18,520 nt of DNA from Flavobacterium sp. (GTDB lineage: Bacteria; Bacteroidota; Bacteroidia; Flavobacteriales; Flavobacteriaceae). This document shows positions 15,339 through 18,520 of this stretch, in pieces. The first letter of the stretch is position 1. Every line of letters starts with the position of its first letter. The stretch spans positions 1-18,520 of the forward strand of contig NZ_JAIWOF010000148.1 in NCBI RefSeq assembly GCF_020217025.1, written 5' to 3'. The position numbers and the translations under genes were made by a program. A model generated the notes under the pieces. It was not told where the DNA came from and did no database searches. It worked only from the letters and a program-made list of their open reading frames with translations.

Positions 15339-16400
15339 TCAACTAAATACAACACCTGTTGAATGATTTTTACTAGCTCCTGTTACTGAGGACAATACAT
15401 TAATTTCATCTCGTAATCGTAAAACTCCTAAAAATCCAAAAATCAATGCTTCTTTAAATTGAATCGTCTTATCATCAGGAATTATCACCTTAGTTGTAGG
15501 TAAATAATTACGCAATCTCTCAATTAAAAATCGATTATAAGCGCCTCCTCCTGTTGTAAATAATTTTGCATTTGGTTTTGAACAAATATTTGCAATTTGA
15601 ATAGCAATATGTTCTACAAAAGTGCGAAGTTTGTCTTTTACATCAATTGAAAACGAGTTTATCAAAGGAAAAATATTCGCGTTTACAAATTCCATTCCCA
15701 AAGATTTTGGATAAGGCAAAGCATAGAATTCTAAATCATTTAGTTGTTTCAATAAATCTTGATTGACATTTCCAGATTTTGCTAAATTTCCAGCATCATC
15801 ATACGGAAAGCCTAATTCGTTCGCATAGAAATTTAAAACAGTGTTTACGGGAGAAATATCAAATGCAATTCTGTTACCATTTTCATTAAATGACACATTC
15901 GAAAATCCGCCTAAATTCAAGCAATAATCATATTGAGAAAAAAGCAATTCATCTCCAATTGGAACCAATGGAGCACCTTGACCTCCTAATTCCACATCTT
16001 GCACTCTAAAATCGCAAACAATCGTTTGATTTACCAAATCGCGAATCATTGAAAGGTTTCCAATTTGAAGTGTAAATCCGTTCTGAGGTTGGTGCAAAAT
16101 TGTATGACCATGACTACAAACGGCATCGATTTCAGTGAGTTGATATTTAGATATAAATTCAGAAATTATCGAAGCTAAAAGTTTTGTATAACTAACATTC
16201 AATTCTTCTAATTCTGATGTACTAAAATGAATCGCATTTTTTAATTTAGTAAGCCATTCTTCCGAGTACGAAACAGTTTCGGATTGAAATATTTCAAACG
16301 TCCAACGACCTGAATTATTGAATTTTATATAAGCCAAATCGACTCCATCTAACGATGTGCCCGACATAACTCCGATAACGTTGTAGTTTTCTTTAAACAT
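15339..16400 (-). CDS. anmK: Anhydro-N-acetylmuramic acid kinase
   Basis: Cytoplasmic sugar kinase of the ASKHA fold. It opens and phosphorylates 1,6-anhydro-MurNAc released during cell-wall turnover, giving MurNAc-6-phosphate for recycling. The 353 residues carry the phosphate-binding motif GVMSGTSLDGVD (10-21), SHGHTILHQP (96-105), the CDFRVQDVELGGQGAPLVP region (129-147) with the catalytic acidic residue, NLGGFSN (162-168) and TTGGGAYNRF. The motif at 180-186 reads FDISPVN where the enterobacterial enzyme has FDTGPxN. It diverges from the acyl-CoA dehydrogenase gene across a 96-base spacer. Slightly shorter than the E. coli enzyme (about 369). Confidence 0.94.
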   Translation of the reverse strand: MFKENYNVIGVMSGTSLDGVDLAYIKFNNSGRWTFEIFQSETVSYSEEWLTKLKNAIHFSTSELEELNVSYTKLLASIISEFISKYQLTEIDAVCSHGHTILHQPQNGFTLQIGNLSMIRDLVNQTIVCDFRVQDVELGGQGAPLVPIGDELLFSQYDYCLNLGGFSNVSFNENGNRIAFDISPVNTVLNFYANELGFPYDDAGNLAKSGNVNQDLLKQLNDLEFYALPYPKSLGMEFVNANIFPLINSFSIDVKDKLRTFVEHIAIQIANICSKPNAKLFTTGGGAYNRFLIERLRNYLPTTKVIIPDDKTIQFKEALIFGFLGVLRLRDEINVLSSVTGASKNHSTGVVFS

Positions 16401-16422
16401 GGGTTAAAATTACAAATTGTTA

Positions 16423-16453
16423 TTGAAAATTTGGTAATTAATCTTTACATTTG
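16423..16453 (+). promoter_or_regulatory. Promoter of the acyl-CoA dehydrogenase gene
   Basis: TTG (16423-16425) is followed after 20 bases by TACATTTG (16446-16453), matching the Bacteroidota consensus exactly. Transcription would start near 16459, about 38 bases before the ATG at 16497. It also settles the start codon, since an in-frame TTG at 16431 lies upstream of the transcript. Confidence 0.7.
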
Positions 16454-16496
16454 GTTCCTGAAATTACAAAATAAACAAACATTACATCTAAATAAT

Positions 16497-17636
16497 ATGG
16501 ATTTTAAATTAACCGAAGAGCATTTAATGATTCAGCAAGCTGCTAGAGATTTTGCTCAAACAGAATTATTACCTGGAGTTATTGAAAGAGACGAACATTC
16601 AAAATTCCCAACAGAACAAGTGAAAATGATGGGAGAACTTGGGTTCTTAGGAATGATGGTTGATCCAAAATACGGAGGAGCTGGTTTAGACAGTTTGTCT
16701 TACGTTTTAGCTATGGAAGAAATTGCAAAAGTGGATGCTTCTGCAGCGGTAATCATGTCGGTAAACAACTCACTAGTTTGTGCTGGTTTAGAAAAATACG
16801 GTTCAGAAGAGCAAAAAATAAAATATTTAACTCCGTTAGCAAAAGGTGAAGTAATTGGAGCTTTCTGTTTATCAGAACCAGAAGCAGGTTCAGACGCAAC
16901 TTCGCAAAGAACTACTGCTATCGATATGGGCGACCATTATTTAGTAAATGGAACTAAAAACTGGATTACGAATGGTGGAACAGCTTCTACTTATTTAGTT
17001 ATTGCTCAAACCGATGCTTCAAAAGGACACAAAGGAATCAACGTTCTGATTGTAGAAAAAGGAATGCCAGGTTTCGAAGTAGGTCCGAAAGAGAAAAAAA
17101 TGGGAATCCGTGGTTCAGACACACATACTTTATTATTTAACGATGTAAAAGTTCCAAAAGAAAATAGAATCGGTGCTGACGGATTTGGATTCGCTTTCGC
17201 GATGTCAACTTTAAATGGAGGAAGAATTGGAATTGCATCTCAAGCGTTAGGTATTGCACAAGGAGCTTACGAATTAGCTTTAAAATATTCTCAAGAGCGT
17301 GTAGCTTTTGGAAAACCAATTTTCAATCACCAAGCTATTGCTTTCAAATTAGCAGATATGCATGTAAAAATTACATGTGCTAGATTATTAATTCACAAAG
17401 CGGCTTCAGAAAAAGATAATGGTGAAGATATTGCACATTCTGGTGCTATGGCAAAATTATACGCTTCAGAAATCGCTTTAGAAGTAGCTAATGATGCTGT
17501 ACAAATTCACGGTGGAAATGGTTACGTAAGTGAATACCACGTAGAAAGAATGATGCGTGATTCTAAAATCACTCAAATTTACGAAGGAACTTCAGAAATT
17601 CAACGAATTGTTATATCAAGAGGATTGGTAAAATAA
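16497..17636 (+). CDS. Acyl-CoA dehydrogenase (short/medium-chain type)
   Basis: FAD enzyme catalysing alpha,beta-desaturation of acyl-CoA in beta-oxidation or branched-chain amino-acid breakdown. It passes electrons to an electron-transfer flavoprotein. With the ATG at 16497 the protein has 379 residues, the usual family length. It shows the FAD/substrate signature GAFCLSEPEAGSDA (121-134), NWITNGG in the middle beta domain, and near the end QIYEGTSEIQ with the catalytic base Glu363. QIHGGNGY precedes this, as in short-chain and isovaleryl-type enzymes. A frame extension to a TTG at 16431 is rejected because the promoter overlaps it. No partner beta-oxidation gene is adjacent; a terminator follows at once. 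Chain-length preference cannot be read from sequence alone. Confidence 0.94.
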   Translation: MDFKLTEEHLMIQQAARDFAQTELLPGVIERDEHSKFPTEQVKMMGELGFLGMMVDPKYGGAGLDSLSYVLAMEEIAKVDASAAVIMSVNNSLVCAGLEKYGSEEQKIKYLTPLAKGEVIGAFCLSEPEAGSDATSQRTTAIDMGDHYLVNGTKNWITNGGTASTYLVIAQTDASKGHKGINVLIVEKGMPGFEVGPKEKKMGIRGSDTHTLLFNDVKVPKENRIGADGFGFAFAMSTLNGGRIGIASQALGIAQGAYELALKYSQERVAFGKPIFNHQAIAFKLADMHVKITCARLLIHKAASEKDNGEDIAHSGAMAKLYASEIALEVANDAVQIHGGNGYVSEYHVERMMRDSKITQIYEGTSEIQRIVISRGLVK

Positions 17637-17655
17637 TCAAAATAAATAATTTACT

Positions 17656-17691
17656 AAAGGAGTTCAGCAATTAAGTTGAACTCCTTTTTTT
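17656..17691 (+). terminator. Rho-independent terminator of the acyl-CoA dehydrogenase gene
   Basis: The 11-bp stem AAAGGAGTTCA (17656-17666) pairs with TGAACTCCTTT (17677-17687) around a 10-base loop. The T run continues to 17691. Confidence 0.88.
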
Positions 17692-17693
17692 AT

Positions 17694-17701
17694 TACCTTT
17701 A
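17694..17701 (+). promoter_or_regulatory. Possible -7 element for the endonuclease III-like gene
   Basis: TACCTTTA, one mismatch from TAnnTTTG, starts three bases after the terminator T run and eight bases before the ATG at 17710. A TTG at 17676-17678 lies 15 bases upstream, slightly too close, in the descending arm of the terminator. If used, the leader would be only a few bases. Confidence 0.3.
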
Positions 17702-17709
17702 AAATAAAA

Positions 17710-18345
17710 ATGCTATTTGAAAATTGGAAAGAGAATCTAGAACCATTAATTGATAAATACAAAGGAAGAAAGTATCCTCTAAACTATAACAATACCTATC
17801 AATTACTGATAATGGTGATTTTATCTGCTCAAGATTCGGATGCGAATATTAACAATATTACTATTCCGTTTTTTGAAAAATTTCCAAATTTGGAAAGTAT
17901 ATCAAATTCAAACATTGAAGAGATAACTCCTTACTTTACAAAAGTTAAAAATTATCCAACTAAAACAACTTGGATATTTGAATTAGCTAAACTTCTAAAA
18001 ACGGATAGTAATATTCCAACAAATTCAACCGAATTAATTACTTTGAAAGGTATTGGAAGAAAATCTGCGAATGTAATATTGAGAGAAACCAATCAAAAAG
18101 CAGAAGGCATAATAGTTGATTTACATGTTATTAGAGTTGTGCCGAGAATTGGTTTAACACCAAAATATGAAGACGGAAATAAAATCGAAAAACTATTAAT
18201 GCAACAACTCCCTTATGAAATTTGGAATGAAATTGGAATGGCTTTCTCCTTTTTAGGCAGAGAAATTTGCCGACCAACCAATCCAAAATGTGATGATTGC
18301 CCGATAAATATACATTGTAACTATTTTAAAAACTTAAACCAATAA
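17710..18345 (+). CDS. Endonuclease III family DNA glycosylase/AP lyase (HhH-GPD, Fe-S)
   Basis: DNA base-excision-repair protein that removes damaged pyrimidines and nicks abasic sites. The 211 residues equal the length of E. coli Nth. Visible are LSAQ (38-41), the helix-hairpin-helix LKGIGRKSANVIL (112-124) with catalytic Lys118, and the catalytic aspartate Asp137 in VDLHV. The [4Fe-4S] loop Cys187-x6-Cys194-x2-Cys197-x5-Cys203 is complete. Odd features: the usual SAQxTD motif reads SAQDSD, the loop usually like GLYNxKAxNI reads YFTKVKNYPTKTTWI (75-89), and VDTHV reads VDLHV. The enzyme is therefore probably active, but it may be a specialised paralogue of a canonical nth elsewhere. Its start is close behind a terminator, and its end converges on an rRNA operon. 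Confidence 0.87.
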   Translation: MLFENWKENLEPLIDKYKGRKYPLNYNNTYQLLIMVILSAQDSDANINNITIPFFEKFPNLESISNSNIEEITPYFTKVKNYPTKTTWIFELAKLLKTDSNIPTNSTELITLKGIGRKSANVILRETNQKAEGIIVDLHVIRVVPRIGLTPKYEDGNKIEKLLMQQLPYEIWNEIGMAFSFLGREICRPTNPKCDDCPINIHCNYFKNLNQ

Positions 18346-18373
18346 AAAAACCACCTTATTAAGGTGGTTTTTT
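18344..18373. terminator. Terminator after the endonuclease III-like gene
   Basis: CCACCTT (18351-18357) pairs with AAGGTGG (18361-18367) around a 3-base loop. A run of A precedes it and a run of T follows it to 18373, so it could act on both strands. It begins at the stop codon. Confidence 0.85.
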
Positions 18374-18382
18374 ATATTTAAA

Positions 18383-18408
18383 GTCCCGTTGGGACGTTAT
18401 ATTGGTAA
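18383..18408. repeat. Small REP-like palindrome
   Basis: GTCCC (18383-18387) and GGGAC (18391-18395) form a 5-bp, GC-rich hairpin with loop GTT, followed by a tail containing ATATTGGTAAC (18400-18410, overlapping the next feature slightly). It has no T run of its own and stands out in AT-rich spacer DNA. From memory, intergenic elements with a GTCCC-type palindrome and an ATATTGGTAG-like tail recur in Bacteroidota genomes. There is only one copy in this window, so repetition is inferred. Confidence 0.45.
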
Positions 18409-18437
18409 CAAAAAAGCCTGTCTAGTTATAGACAGGC
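18409..18437 (-). terminator. Terminator of the rRNA operon
   Basis: The 9-bp stem GCCTGTCTA (18416-18424) pairs with TAGACAGGC (18429-18437) around loop GTTA. Read on the minus strand it is followed by a U run (complement of 18409-18415). It lies 11 bases beyond the 5S rRNA 3' end. Confidence 0.88.
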
Positions 18438-18448
18438 TTTTCAAAAGA

Positions 18449-18520
18449 AAGGCGGCGACATACTCTCCCACATAACTGCAGTACCATCTGCGCAGTCGGG
18501 CTTAACTTCTCTGTTCGGAA
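18449..18520 (-). rRNA. rrf: 5S ribosomal RNA (3' part)
   Basis: Read on the minus strand the sequence runs from TTCCGAACAGAGAAGTTAAG through GGGAGAGTATGTCGCCGCC. This is the conserved loop B/C region and 3' half of 5S rRNA; the final GCCGCC would pair with the 5' end. The gene is cut by the right window edge, so about 70 of roughly 110 bases are present. It implies a 16S-23S-5S operon transcribed toward the window from beyond the edge. The exact 3' end is uncertain by a few bases. Confidence 0.93.

Noticed and set aside
15335..15364. Inverted repeat ATTCAAC...GTTGAAT at the end of anmK as a terminator
   Set aside because: The loop is 16 bases, the stem is AT-rich and no U run follows in the direction of anmK.
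16431..16496. TTG start adding 22 residues to the acyl-CoA dehydrogenase
   Set aside because: A consensus promoter at 16423-16453 overlaps it, so the codon would lie upstream of the transcript. The ATG at 16497 gives the usual family length.
1..18520. CRISPR array, prophage, insertion sequence, toxin-antitoxin or defence island
   Set aside because: No regularly spaced repeats, transposase, integrase or nuclease-defence genes were seen. Gene content and base composition are uniform and of core type.

Overview
The window looks like a chromosomal segment from a member of the Flavobacteriaceae, most likely Flavobacterium. Four observations point there: the gldJ / porU / porV gliding-motility and type IX secretion cluster; AT-rich DNA; promoters of the Bacteroidota form TTG-N17..20-TAnnTTTG rather than -35/-10 boxes; and a tRNA without an encoded CCA end. 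I see no insertion sequence, phage gene, CRISPR array, toxin-antitoxin pair or other sign of an island. It reads as ordinary, well-conserved core genome.

Positions 1-2117 (minus strand): the start of pdhA (pyruvate dehydrogenase E1 alpha, cut by the window edge), cdd (cytidine deaminase) and porV. PorV has its own near-perfect promoter lying over the end of porU. A terminator-like hairpin sits between porV and cdd, with its U-tract ending 8 bases before the cdd ATG.

Positions 2104-7933: porU (type IX secretion sortase, minus) and gldJ (gliding/secretion outer-membrane lipoprotein, plus) diverge from a 211-base spacer. GldJ, PorU and PorV belong to one secretion and surface-attachment machine: SprA/PorV carry cargo across the outer membrane, PorU removes the sorting domain and attaches cargo to the surface, and GldJ is needed for both motility and secretion.

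Positions 7934-9420: murF (peptidoglycan precursor ligase, plus) converges on a single tRNA-Val(UAC) gene (minus) across a shared bidirectional terminator. The tRNA has a textbook flavobacterial promoter.

Positions 9438-15305: a tightly spaced minus-strand gene set, in transcription order an amino-acid dehydrogenase, nhaD (Na+/H+ antiporter), exbB, exbD, a TonB-like energy transducer and folC. It probably forms one operon, from a promoter at about 15276-15305, linking amino-acid/ammonium metabolism, ion homeostasis and outer-membrane energisation.

Positions 15339-18520: anmK (cell-wall sugar recycling, minus) diverges from an acyl-CoA dehydrogenase (plus). Next come an unusual endonuclease III family gene (plus), a small REP-like palindrome between two terminators, and the 3' part of a 5S rRNA gene (minus), which marks the end of an rRNA operon lying beyond the window.

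I found no undescribed multi-gene system. The most useful second-look items are an EF-hand-like calcium-binding loop in PorV, the independent porV promoter, the hairpin against the cdd start, a divergent endonuclease III paralogue, and the REP-like element beside the rRNA operon.
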